A stretch of 64,000 nucleotides of DNA from positions 17,922,048-17,986,047 of the forward strand of contig CM055737.1 in the NCBI GenBank assembly GCA_029465975.1, read 5' to 3'. Both the position numbers and the translations under genes were made by a program. The notes under the pieces were generated by a model. That model did not search any database, was not told the DNA's origin, and saw only the letters and a list, made by a program, of their open reading frames with translations. Source of the DNA: Dallia pectoralis. Taxonomy: Eukaryota; Chordata; Actinopteri; Esociformes; Umbridae. Shown here piece by piece: positions 9,020 to 18,207 of the stretch (position 1 is its first letter; each line of letters opens with the position of its first letter).

Positions 9020-9949
9020 GTGAATGTTATTGTACACTTTTCAAGGAAGTTATGGACTGATGTTTCTTCACTCATAAACGGTACTGAATGTGTTTGCAAT
9101 GATGACTCAATGATCTGTCATGTGAATGTTTCTGATGATCTTGATTTAAACAAAGACTATTGGTGTTTCAACAGTAACAACAGCAAATTCCACACTCCTT
9201 GTAGATCGCCAGATCATCCAAAAGGTAGACCTGCTAGGGAATGCCCACAGACTGAGAAACGGAGGAGGAGAGGGCTGATAGAACCTGAGAACATCGCCCT
9301 TAGGATGATGGTTGACTATGCATCACATGTTAAAATGAGTAACTGTTGGATCTGCCAACATATACCAACCTCATCACGCTCTCCTATGTTGACTTCAGTT
9401 CCCTTCTCTAAAGCAGATTGGGAACAATATGGCTGGTTGCCAACACCCACTGAAACAGATGAGGACTGTTTTACCAACCCCACAACTGTTTTCACAGATG
9501 AGGGGCAGGAAAGTGACAAGCAGGAAGTATTATGGCGCATAATAAATACATTTGATGAGAGCTTTAAGGACCCTAGTATCAACAGCACTGCTCTGTTTAG
9601 ATCCACACATGACCGAGTGATCCTTCTTGGTCGGGAGATATGGAAAGTAAATATGACTCTGATTCAAACAAACTGTCCATACCGAATGTCAGATAGGGTA
9701 GTGTCCTATAATTCTCAGTTTTGTAAACCTACGCCATATCCTCCCACACTTAGGGTGTATGCAGAAGCTGAATGGCAGCCACGAATCCGTATCCTAAAGG
9801 CATATTTTCTAAGACATGACATACACAATTGTCCGGCACCGGGAAGGTACCGGTTGCGTAACTGTACTCAATATTGGCCAACTATTCCAACCTATGGGTT
9901 AAGGAATGTGTCTCTGTGTATTTCCAATAGGGTGGAAAGACCAAGTTGA
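9020..9949 (+). pseudogene. env: ERV Env surface-domain fragment
   Basis: A 309-codon frame opening on GTG, so the true start or an upstream exon is missing; no signal peptide is seen. Features: several N-glycosylation sites (N20, N36, N53), a basic furin-like run RRRR at 81-84, a CWIC motif at 109-112 like the CXXC of gamma-type surface subunits, and many cysteines. It ends at TGA 9947-9949 before any fusion peptide or CX6CC motif, so most of the transmembrane ectodomain is lost. Not a functional entry protein. Confidence 0.65.
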
Positions 9950-9980
9950 AGTTGGAGTTGGGGACAAGTGATTGTTCTAG

Positions 9981-10253
9981 CGTAAGGTTCATGGATGGAA
10001 TCCAATTGATAGATTGAGTTCTGTATTAGGACCATATGGATGGTCAATTTTTTTAATATTAGCATATGTATTAGCCTTTGTTACATTTCTGATTGTTGGT
10101 TTTATGTTAATCTCATGTTTGATAAAGATGTGTGCCGCCAGAGTGACTGCTCAGGTCCTTGTTCAAGTTCCTGATGCCGAGATGTCAAACAGGATGAATG
10201 AGCTTCCAGGAAATCCATTCTGTGTTATTAAAAATCATAGCATGCTTATTTGA
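9981..10253 (+). pseudogene. env: ERV Env membrane anchor and cytoplasmic tail
   Basis: Open from after the stop at 9978-9980 to TGA 10251-10253. It encodes a juxtamembrane GPYGW, about 28 hydrophobic residues (IFLILAYVLAFVTFLI onward), a CLIKMC end and a short polar tail. It is in another frame from the upstream env fragment, with the transmembrane ectodomain deleted between them. Confidence 0.65.
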
Positions 10254-10289
10254 TAATAAAGAACTGTACTTTTTCTTATCTCACTATTC

Positions 10290-10305
10290 TAAACTTAGGG
10301 TGGAT
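10290..10305 (+). promoter_or_regulatory. 3' polypurine tract, weak
   Basis: Sequence directly before the 3' LTR (CTTAGGGTGGAT) is purine-rich only over AGGGTGGA. It occupies the PPT position but is interrupted by a T. Confidence 0.4.
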
Positions 10306-10962
10306 TGTTGTGGAAAATATACATGACGGTTAAGAAGTTTAGGAATAGTGAGTTAAGCATTTATTAGCATGTGATAAACTACGTGTTTCAGTGGGTCTTG
10401 GGGGCCAGAGAGGAAAGCACAAAACCCTGAGAAACAGGAATGTGATCTTCAGGCTGTTAGAGAGGCCAAGGCTAGAAACAGATGTCCTGAACACCTTATC
10501 TGTGATGAACTGTATGGGTCTTTGTGTGCCTCTCTATTGTTTCTGTCCTTATCTACCATGTGTCTGGCCTCCCTTGGCTTGAGAGCACTGACCTTCGAGT
10601 TTTGTTACAGCTTTATGTGTTTTCCAGATTATACTGTATAGTTGGTGGAATCATCTAACAGCGTCATCCTGTTCTCCATCTGATATTGTTTAAGTTTGTG
10701 TGGAAGTGTGTGCGTTATCAAACCCTATATATACTGCAATGTTCTTCATATTAGTTAGGAATAACCTGCCACCGCATTGTTGCCGTGATTGCGTGTGTTA
10801 TGGTTTTCCTCATCTATCAATTAAACTGTTAGAGTTAACTTGAGAGATACTCTTGTCTGTTCTTATTTCGAGTCTGAGTTCAGTGTGTATTTGCTTAATG
10901 TTATTTTAGAGATAAAGGTATAGTAACATTAATTACGTGGTATTAGAAATAATTCCACAACA
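10306..10962 (+). repeat. ERV 3' LTR, 657 bp
   Basis: Appears identical to the solo LTR at 2644; differs from the 5' LTR only by the 2-nt TC indel. TATATATA near 10726 and ATTAAA near 10820. Confidence 0.93.
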
Positions 10963-11072
10963 CCACACCACCCTGAAAACGCCCGATCTCGTCTGATCTC
11001 GGATGCCAAGCAGGGTCGGGCTTGGTTAGTACTTGGATGGGAGACCGCCTTGCAATATCTAGTGTTGTAAAC
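10963..11072 (+). pseudogene. 5S rRNA nt 9-118, right of the provirus
   Basis: Begins with the right CCAC target duplication. Carries GGATGCC, CCTTGCAATATC and GTAAAC, the same marks as the copy right of the solo LTR. Confidence 0.9.
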
Positions 11073-11168
11073 ATTATATTATTTTCTTGGCGGGAAGAAA
11101 CAATCAATCCAAAAGTTAATTATGCAGTGAAGAAATCAATAAGAGCTGTAATTTCAACTTTTCTAATA

Positions 11169-11286
11169 GCTTACGGCCACACCACCCTGAAAACGCCCGA
11201 TCTCGTCTCATCTCGGAAGCCAAGCAGGGTCGGGCTTGGTTAGTACTTGGATGGGAGACCGCCTAGGAATATCTAGTGTTGTAAGC
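11169..11286 (+). rRNA. 5S rRNA copy, class A
   Basis: Full length; one change, GTCTCATC for GTCTGATC. Confidence 0.85.
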
Positions 11287-11382
11287 ATTTTGTTATTTTC
11301 TTGGCGGGAAGAAACAATCAATCAAAAAGTTAAATATGCAGTGAAGAAATCAATAAGAGCTGTAATTTCAACTTTTCTAATA

Positions 11383-11500
11383 GCTTACGGCCACACCACC
11401 CTGAAAACGCCCGATCTCGACTGATCTCGGAAGCCAAGCAGAGTTGGGCTTGGTTAGTACTTGGATGGGAGACCGCCTAGGAATATCTAGTGTTGTAAGC
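11383..11500 (+). rRNA. 5S rRNA copy, class G
   Basis: Full length; CGACTGATC and GCAGAGTTGGGC. The copy at 14784 has the same marks. Confidence 0.8.
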
Positions 11501-11596
11501 ATTTTGTTTTTTTCATGGCGGGAAGAAACAATCAATCAAAAAGTGAATTATGCAGTGAAGAAATCAATAAGAGCTGTAATTTCAACTTCTCTTATC

Positions 11597-11713
11597 GCTT
11601 ACGGCCACACCACCCTGAAATCGCCCGATCTCGTCTGATCTCGGAAGCCAAGCAGGGTCGGGCTTGGTTAGTACTTGGATGGGTGTCCGCCTGGGAATAT
11701 CTAGTGTTTAAGC
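11597..11713 (+). rRNA. 5S rRNA copy, diverged, 117 nt
   Basis: GGGTGTCCGCC destroys box C (GGGAGACCGCC), and one G is missing near the 3' end (GTGTTTAAGC). Confidence 0.7.
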
Positions 11714-11809
11714 ATTTTGTTATTTTCTTGGCGGGAAGAAACAAACAATCAAAAAGTTAATTATGCAGTGAAGAAATCAATAAGAGCTGTAATTTTAACT
11801 TTTTTAATA

Positions 11810-11927
11810 GCTTACGGCCACACCACCCTGAAAACGCCCGATCTCGTCTGATCTCGGAAGCCAAGCAGGGTCGGGCTTGGTTAGTACTTGGATGGGAGAC
11901 CGCCTAGGAATATCTAGTGTTGTAAGC
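11810..11927 (+). rRNA. 5S rRNA copy, class A
   Basis: Full length, array consensus. Confidence 0.88.
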
Positions 11928-12023
11928 ATTTTGTTATTTTCTTGGCGGGAAGAAACAATCTATCAAAAAGTTAATTACGCAGTGAAGAAATCAATAACAG
12001 CTGTAATTTCAACTCTTCTAATA

Positions 12024-12141
12024 GCTTACGGCCACACCACCCTGAAAACGCCCGATCTCGTCTGATCTCGGAAGCCAAGCAGGGTTGGGCATGGTTAGTA
12101 CTTGGATGGGAGACCGCCTCGGAATATCTAGTGTTATAAGC
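12024..12141 (+). rRNA. 5S rRNA copy, class G
   Basis: GGTTGGGCATGG, CCTCGGAAT and a GTTATAAGC end; paired with the copy at 19266. Confidence 0.78.
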
Positions 12142-12237
12142 ATTTTGTTATTTTCATGGCGGGAAGAAACAATCAATCAAAAAGTGAATTATGCAGTGAA
12201 GAAATCAATAAGAGCTGTAATTTCAACTTGTCTAATA

Positions 12238-12355
12238 GCTTACGGGCACACCTCCCTGAAAACGCCCGATCTCGTCTGATCTCGTAAGCCAAGCAGGGTC
12301 GGGCTTGGTTAGTACTTGGATGGGAGACCGCCTAGGAATATCTAATGTTGTAAGC
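12238..12355 (+). rRNA. 5S rRNA copy, class A
   Basis: ACGGGCACACCTCCC at the 5' side, CTCGTAAGCC and CTAATGTT. Confidence 0.8.
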
Positions 12356-12451
12356 ATTTTGTTATTTTCTTGGCGGGAAGAAACAATCAATCAAAAAGTT
12401 AATTATGCAGTGAAGAAATCAATAACAGCTGTAATTTCAACTCTTCTAATA

Positions 12452-12569
12452 GCTTACGGCCACACCACCCTGAAAACGCCCGATCTCGACTGATCTCGGA
12501 AGCCAAGCAGGGTTGGGCTTGGTTAGTACTTGGATGGGAGACCGCCTGGGAATATCTAGTGTTGTAAGC
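12452..12569 (+). rRNA. 5S rRNA copy, class G
   Basis: CGACTGATC and GCCTGGG, the latter as in the usual vertebrate 5S. Confidence 0.82.
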
Positions 12570-12665
12570 ATTTTGTTATTTTCAAGGCGGGAAGAAACAA
12601 TCAATCAAAAAGTGAATTATGCAGTGAAGAAATCAATAAGAGCTGTAATTTCAACTTGTCTAATA

Positions 12666-12783
12666 GCTTACGGCCACACCACCCTGAAAACGCCCGATCT
12701 CGTCTGATCTCGGAAGCCAAGCAGGGTCGGGCTTGGTTAGTACTTGGATGGGAGACCGCCTAGGAATATCTAGTGTTGTAAGC
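12666..12783 (+). rRNA. 5S rRNA copy, class A
   Basis: Full length, array consensus; used here as the reference copy. Confidence 0.88.
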
Positions 12784-12879
12784 ATTTTGTTATTTTCTTG
12801 GCGGGAAGAAACAATCAATCAAAAAGTTAATTATGCAGTGAAGAAATCAATAACAGCTGTATTTTCAAATGTTCTAATA

Positions 12880-12987
12880 CCCTACGGCCACACCACCCTG
12901 AAAACGCCTGATCTCGGAAACCAAACAGGGTCGGGCTTGGTTAGTACTTGGATGGGAGACCGCCTGGGAATATCTACTGTTGTATGC
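12880..12987 (+). pseudogene. 5S rRNA copy, class D (10-nt deletion)
   Basis: 5' end CCCTACGG; GATCTCG-GAAACCAAACAGG lacks one of the two GATCTCG repeats. Also CTACTG and GTATGC near the 3' end. Confidence 0.82.
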
Positions 12988-13082
12988 ATTTTGTCATTTT
13001 CTTGGCGGGAAGAAACAAACAATCATAAAGTTAATTATGCAGTGAAGAAATCAATAAGAGCTGTAATTTCAACTTGTCTTAT

Positions 13083-13200
13083 AAACACGGCCACACCACC
13101 CTGAAAATGCCCGATCTCGTCTGAACTCGGAAGCCAAGCAGGGTCGGGCTTGGTTAGTACTTGGATAGGCGACCGCCTAGGAATATCTAGTGTTGTAAGC
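13083..13200 (+). rRNA. 5S rRNA copy, class C
   Basis: GGATAGGCGACC in box C; nt 1-4 replaced by AAAC; AAATGCCC and CTGAACTCGG. Confidence 0.72.
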
Positions 13201-13296
13201 ATTTTGTTATTTTCTTGGCGGGAAGAAACAATCTATCAAAAAGTTAATTATGCAGTAAAGAAATCAATAACAGCTGTAATTTCAACTCTTCTAATA

Positions 13297-13414
13297 GCTT
13301 ACGGCCACACCACCCTGAAAACGCCCGATCTCGTCTGATCTCGGAAGCCAAGCAGGGTTGGGCTTGGTTAGTACTTGGATGGGAGACCGCCTGGAAATAT
13401 CTAGTGTTGTAAGC
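13297..13414 (+). rRNA. 5S rRNA copy, class G
   Basis: Full length with GCCTGGAAATATC. Confidence 0.82.
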
Positions 13415-13510
13415 ATTTTGTCATTTTCTTGGCAGGAAGAAACAAACAATCAAAAAGTTAATTATGCAGTGAAGAAATCAATAAGAGCTGTAATTTCAAC
13501 TTGTCTTATC

Positions 13511-13628
13511 GCTTACGGCCACACCACCCTGAAAATGCCCGATCTCGTCTGAACTCGGAAGCCAAGCAGGGTCGGGCTTGGTTAGTACTTGGATAGGCGA
13601 CCGCCTAGGAATATCTAGTGTTGTAAGC
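13511..13628 (+). rRNA. 5S rRNA copy, class C
   Basis: GGATAGGCGACC; AAATGCCC and CTGAACTCGG as at 20325. Confidence 0.75.
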
Positions 13629-13724
13629 ATTTTGTTATTTTCTTGGCGGGAAGAAACAATCTATCAAAAAGTTAATTATGCAGTAAAGAAATCAATAACA
13701 GCTGTAATTTCAACTCTTCTAATA

Positions 13725-13841
13725 GCTTACGGCCACACCACCTGAAAACGCCCGATCTCGTCTGATCTCGGAAGCCAAGCAGGGTTGGGCTTGGTTAGTA
13801 CTTGGATGGGAGACCGCCTGGGAATATCTAGTGTTGTAAGC
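13725..13841 (+). rRNA. 5S rRNA copy, class G, 117 nt
   Basis: One C missing in CACCACCTG; otherwise like the copy at 20539. Confidence 0.78.
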
Positions 13842-13937
13842 GTTTTGTTATTTTCAAGGCGGGAAGAAACAATCAATCAAAAAGTGAATTATGCAGTGAA
13901 GAAATCAATAAGAGCTGTAATTTCAACTTGTCTAATA

Positions 13938-14055
13938 GCTTACGGCCACACCACCCTGAAAACGCCCGATCTCGTCTGATCTCGGAAGCCAAACAGGGTC
14001 GGGCTTGGTTAGTACTTGGATGGGAGACCGCCTAGTAATATCTAGTGTTGTAAGC
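13938..14055 (+). rRNA. 5S rRNA copy, class A
   Basis: GCCAAACAGG alters box A by one base; CCTAGTAAT near the 3' side. Confidence 0.82.
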
Positions 14056-14151
14056 ATTTTGTTATTTTCATGGCGGGAAGAAACAATCAATCAAAAAGTT
14101 AATTATGCAGTGAAGAAATCAATAAGAGCTGTAATTTCAACTTTTCTAATA

Positions 14152-14269
14152 GCTTACGGCCACACCACCCTGAAAACGCCCGATCTCGTCTGATCTCGGA
14201 AGCCAAGCAGGGTCGGGCTTGGTTAGTACTTGGATGGGAGACCGCCTAGGAATATCTAGTGTTGTAAGC
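14152..14269 (+). rRNA. 5S rRNA copy, class A
   Basis: Full length, array consensus. Confidence 0.88.
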
Positions 14270-14365
14270 ATTTTGTTATTTTCTTGGCGGGAAGAAACAA
14301 TCAATCAAAAAGTTAAATATGCAGTGAAGAAATCAATAAGAGCTGTAATTTCAACTTTTCTAATA

Positions 14366-14473
14366 GCTTACGGCCACACCACCCTGAAAACGCCTGATCT
14401 CGGAAACCAAACAGGGTCGGGCTTGGTTAGTACTTGGATGGGAGACCGCCTGGGAATATCTAGTGTTGTAAGC
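14366..14473 (+). pseudogene. 5S rRNA copy, class D
   Basis: 10-nt deletion but with the normal GCTTACGG 5' end; GCCTGGG. Confidence 0.82.
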
Positions 14474-14569
14474 ATTTTGTTATTTTCATGGCGGGAAGAA
14501 ACAATCAATCAAAAAGTGAATTATGCAGTGAAGAAATCAATAAGAGCTGTAATTTCGACTTTTCTAATA

Positions 14570-14687
14570 GCTTACGGCCACACCACCCTGAAAACGCCCG
14601 ATCTCGTCTGATCTCTGACGACAAGCAGGGTCGGGCTTGGTTAGTACTTGGATGGGAGACCGCCTAGGAATATCTAGTGTTGTAAGC
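14570..14687 (+). rRNA. 5S rRNA copy, class A
   Basis: CTCTGACGACAAGC in place of CTCGGAAGCCAAGC, damaging the 5' half of box A. Confidence 0.78.
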
Positions 14688-14783
14688 ATTTTGTTATTTT
14701 CTTGGCGGGAAGAAACAATCAATCAAAAAGTTAAATATGCAGTGAAGAAATCAATAAGAGCTGTAATTTCAACTTTTCTAATA

Positions 14784-14901
14784 GCTTACGGCCACACCAC
14801 CCTGAAAACGCCCGATCTCGACTGATCTCGGAAGCCAAGCAGAGTTGGGCTTGGTTAGTACTTGGATGGGAGACCGCCTAGGAATATCTAGTGTTGTAAG
14901 C
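14784..14901 (+). rRNA. 5S rRNA copy, class G
   Basis: Same CGACTGATC and CAGAGTTGGG marks as 11383. Confidence 0.8.
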
Positions 14902-14997
14902 ATTTTGTTTTTTTCATGGCGGGAAGAAACAATCAATCAAAAAGTTAATTATGCAGTGAAGAAATCAATAAGAGCTGTAATTTCAACTTCTCTTATC

Positions 14998-15115
14998 GCT
15001 TACGGCCACACCACCCTGAAATCGCCCGATCTCGTCTGATCTCGGAAGCCAAGCAGGGTCGGGCTTGGTTAGTACTTGGATGGGTGTCCGCCTGGGAATA
15101 TCTAGTGTTGTAAGC
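14998..15115 (+). rRNA. 5S rRNA copy, diverged
   Basis: GGGTGTCCGCC in box C and AATCGCCC; twin of 11597 without its 1-nt loss. Confidence 0.74.
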
Positions 15116-15211
15116 ATTTTGTTATTTTCTTGGCGGGAAGAAACAAACAATCAAAAAGTTAATTATGCAGTGAAGAAATCAATAAGAGCTGTAATTTTAA
15201 CTTTTCTAATA

Positions 15212-15319
15212 GCTTACGGCCACACCACCCTGAAAACGCCCGATCTCGGAAGCCAAACATGGTCGGGCTTGGTTAGTAATTGGATGGGAGACCGCCTAGA
15301 AATATCTAGTGTTGTAAGC
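15212..15319 (+). pseudogene. 5S rRNA copy, class D
   Basis: 10-nt deletion, CAAACATGG, and GTTAGTAATTGG in box C. Confidence 0.82.
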
Positions 15320-15415
15320 ATTTTGTTATTTTCTTGGCGGGAAGAAACAATCAATCAAAAAGTTAATTATGCAGTGATGAAATCAATAACAGCTGTATTT
15401 TCTTATGTTCTAATA

Positions 15416-15523
15416 CCCTACGGCCACACCACCCTGAAAACGCCTGATCTCGGAAACCAAACAGGGTCGGGCTTGTCTAGTACTTGGATGGGAGACCGCC
15501 TGGGAATATCTAGTGTTGTAAGC
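15416..15523 (+). pseudogene. 5S rRNA copy, class D
   Basis: CCCTACGG 5' end, 10-nt deletion, CTTGTCTAGTAC. Confidence 0.82.
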
Positions 15524-15619
15524 ATTTTGTTATTTTCATGGCGGGAAGAAACAATCAATCAAAAAGTTAATTATGCAGTGAAGAAATCAATAAGAGCTGT
15601 AATTTCAACTTGTCTAATA

Positions 15620-15737
15620 GCTTACGGCCACACCCCCCTGAAAACGCCCGATCTCGTCTGATCTCGGAAGCCAAGCAGGGTTGGGCTTGGTTAGTACTTG
15701 GATCGGAGACCGCCTAGGAATATCTAGTGTTGTAAGC
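15620..15737 (+). rRNA. 5S rRNA copy, class G
   Basis: CACCCCCCTG and GGATCGGAGACC. Confidence 0.78.
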
Positions 15738-15833
15738 ATTTTGTTATTTTCATGGCGGGAAGAAACAATCAATCAAAAAGTTAATTATGCAGTGAAGAAG
15801 TCAATAAGAGCTGTAATTTCAACTTGTCTTATC

Positions 15834-15941
15834 GCTTACGGCCACACCACCCTGAAAACGCCCGATCTCGGAAGCCAAGCAGGGTCGGGCTTGGTTAGTA
15901 CTTGGATAGGCGACCGCCTAGGAATATCTAGTGTTGTAAGC
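15834..15941 (+). pseudogene. 5S rRNA copy, classes C and D combined
   Basis: Carries both the 10-nt deletion and GGATAGGCGACC, as does 16962, its duplicate. Confidence 0.82.
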
Positions 15942-16037
15942 ATTTTGTTATTTTCTTGGCGGGAAGAAACAATCTATCAAAAAGTTAATTATGCAGTGAA
16001 GAAATCAATAACAGCTGTAATTTCAACTCTTTTAATA

Positions 16038-16155
16038 GCTTACGGCCACACCCCCCTGAAAACGCCCGATCTCGTCTGATCTCGGAAGCCAAGCAGGGTT
16101 GGGCTTGGTTAGTACTTGGATGGGAGACCGCCTGGAAATATCTAGTGTTGTAAGT
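16038..16155 (+). rRNA. 5S rRNA copy, class G
   Basis: CACCCCCCTG, CCTGGAAAT and a TAAGT 3' end that breaks the terminal pairing. Confidence 0.75.
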
Positions 16156-16251
16156 ATTATGTTATTTTCTGGGCGGGAAGAAACAATCAATCAAAAAGTT
16201 AATTATGCAGTGAAGAAATCAATAAGAGCTGTCATTTCAACTTTTCTAATA

Positions 16252-16359
16252 GCTTACGGCCACACCACCCTGAAAACGCCCGATCTCGGAAGCCAAACAT
16301 GGTCGGGCTTGGTTAGTACTTGGATGGGAGACCGCCTAGGAATATATAGTGTTGTAAGC
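16252..16359 (+). pseudogene. 5S rRNA copy, class D
   Basis: 10-nt deletion, CAAACATGG and ATATATAGTG. Confidence 0.82.
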
Positions 16360-16466
16360 ATTTTGTTATTTTCATGGCGGGAAGAAACAATCAATCAAAA
16401 AGTTATAATTATGCAGTGAAGAAATCAATAAGAGCTGTAATTTCAACATTTCTAACATTTCTAATT

Positions 16467-16495
16467 GCTTACGGCCAGCACCACCCTGAATATCT
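16467..16495 (+). pseudogene. 5S rRNA 5' fragment in a scrambled unit
   Basis: Nt 1 to ~24 (with GGCCAGCACC) joined to spacer-like sequence; no 3' half. Confidence 0.7.
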
Positions 16496-16566
16496 AAAAC
16501 GGGAAGAAACAATCAATCTGCAGTGAAGAAATCAATAAGAGCTGTAATTTCAACATTTCTAATCTC

Positions 16567-16661
16567 GCCACACCACCCTGAAAACGCTCGGAAGCCAAAC
16601 ATGGTCGGGCTTGGTTAGTACTTGGATGGGAGACCGCCTAGGAATATCTAGTGTTGTAAGC
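16567..16661 (+). pseudogene. 5S rRNA copy, truncated, larger deletion
   Basis: Lacks the first ~8 nt, and AAAACGCTCGGAAG shows a deletion of about 16 nt in place of the usual 10. Confidence 0.78.
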
Positions 16662-16757
16662 ATTTTGTTATTTTCTTGGCGGGAAGAAACAATCAATCAA
16701 AAAGTTAATTATGCAGTGAAGAAATCAATAACAGCTGTATTTTCTTATGTTCTAATA

Positions 16758-16865
16758 CCCTACGGCCACACCACCCTGAAAACGCCTGATCTCGGAAACC
16801 AAACAGGGTCGGGCTTGGTTAGTACTTGGATGGGAGACCGCCTGGAAATATCTAGTGTTGTAAGC
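16758..16865 (+). pseudogene. 5S rRNA copy, class D
   Basis: CCCTACGG 5' end, 10-nt deletion, CCTGGAAAT. Confidence 0.82.
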
Positions 16866-16961
16866 ATTTTGTTATTTTCTTGGCAGGAAGAAACAAACAA
16901 TCAAAAAGTTAATTATGCAGTGAAGAAGTCAATAAGAGCTGTAATTTCAACTTGTCTTATC

Positions 16962-17069
16962 GCTTACGGCCACACCACCCTGAAAACGCCCGATCTCGGA
17001 AGCCAAGCAGGGTCGGGCTTGGTTAGTACTTGGATAGGCGACCGCCTAGGAATATCTAGTGTTGTAAGC
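16962..17069 (+). pseudogene. 5S rRNA copy, classes C and D combined
   Basis: Duplicate of 15834, 1128 bp downstream. Confidence 0.82.
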
Positions 17070-17165
17070 ATTTTGTTATTTTCTTGGCGGGAAGAAACAA
17101 TCTATCAAAAAGTTAATTATGCAGTGAAGAAATCAATAACAGCTGTAATTTCAACTCTTTTAATA

Positions 17166-17283
17166 GCTTACGGCCACACCCCCCTGAAAACGCCCGATCT
17201 CGTCTGATCTCGGAAGCCAAGCAGGGTTGGGCTTGGTTAGTACTTGGATGGGAGACCGCCTGGAAATATCTAGTGTTGTAAGT
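17166..17283 (+). rRNA. 5S rRNA copy, class G
   Basis: Duplicate of 16038, including the TAAGT end. Confidence 0.75.
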
Positions 17284-17379
17284 ATTATGTTATTTTCTGG
17301 GCGGGAAGAAACAATCAATCAAAAAGTTAATTATGCAGTGAAGAAATCAATAAGAGCTGTCATTTCAACTTTTCTAATA

Positions 17380-17487
17380 GCTTACGGCCACACCACCCTG
17401 AAAACGCCCGATCTCGGATGCCAAACATGGTCGGGCTTGGTTAGTACTTGGATGGGAGACCGCCTAGGAATATATAGTGTTGTAAGC
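17380..17487 (+). pseudogene. 5S rRNA copy, class D
   Basis: Duplicate of 16252 with GGATGCC. Confidence 0.82.
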
Positions 17488-17585
17488 ATTTTGTTATTTT
17501 CATGGCGGGAAGAAACAATCAATCAAAAAGTTATAATTATGCAGTGAAGAAATCAATAAGAGCTGTAATTTCAACATTTCTAATT

Positions 17586-17703
17586 GCTTACGGCCACACC
17601 AACCTGAAAACGCCTGATCTCGTCTGATCTCGGAAGCCAAGCAGGGTCGGGCTTGGTTAGTACTTGGATGGGAGACCGCCTAGGAATATCTAGTGTTGTA
17701 AGC
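17586..17703 (+). rRNA. 5S rRNA copy, class A
   Basis: CACCAACCTG and CGCCTGATC; otherwise consensus. Confidence 0.84.
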
Positions 17704-17799
17704 ATTTTGTTATTTTCTTGGCGGGAAGAAACAATCAATCAAAAAGTTAAATATGCAGTGAAGAAATCAATAAGAGCTGTAATTTCAACATTTCTAATA

Positions 17800-17907
17800 G
17801 CTTACGGCCACACCACCCTGAAAACGCCCAATCTCGGAAGCCAAACATGGTCGGGCTTGGTTAGTACTTGGATGGGAGACCGCCTAGGAATATCTAGTGT
17901 TGTAAGC
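17800..17907 (+). pseudogene. 5S rRNA copy, class D
   Basis: 10-nt deletion, CCCAATCTCGG, CAAACATGG. Confidence 0.82.
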
Positions 17908-18003
17908 ATTTTGTTATTTTCTTGGCGGGAAGAAACAATCAATCAAAAAGTTAATTATGCAGTGAAGAAATCAATAACAGCTGTATTTTCTTATGTTCTA
18001 ATA

Positions 18004-18111
18004 CCCTACGGCCACACCACCCTGAAAACGCCTGATCTCGGAAACCAAACAGGGTCGGGCTTGGTTAGTACTTGGATGGGAGACCGCCTGGAAATATCTA
18101 GTGTTGTAAGC
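18004..18111 (+). pseudogene. 5S rRNA copy, class D
   Basis: CCCTACGG 5' end; first D of the regular D-C-G-A order. Confidence 0.82.
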
Positions 18112-18207
18112 ATTTTGTTATTTTCTTGGCAGGAAGAAACAAACAATCAAAAAGTTAATTATGCAGTGAAGAAATCAATAAGAGCTGTAATTTCAACTTG
18201 TCTTATC

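Larger units (their letters stand above)
3947..10962 (+). mobile_element. Endogenous retrovirus, internally deleted, non-autonomous
   Basis: Order: 5' LTR (3947-4601), tRNA-Pro-like primer site, a ~2-kb leader of hairpin repeats, a shortened gag with two CCHC knuckles (6687-7691), a ~1.3-kb non-coding stretch, an env surface-domain fragment (9020-9949), an env membrane anchor (9981-10253) and the 3' LTR (10306-10962). No protease, reverse transcriptase, RNase H or integrase frame is present. The two LTRs appear to differ only by a 2-nt indel. A 4-bp CCAC duplication flanks it inside a 5S gene. Gamma/epsilon-like affinities are inferred from the Pro primer site and 4-bp duplication. Confidence 0.9.
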
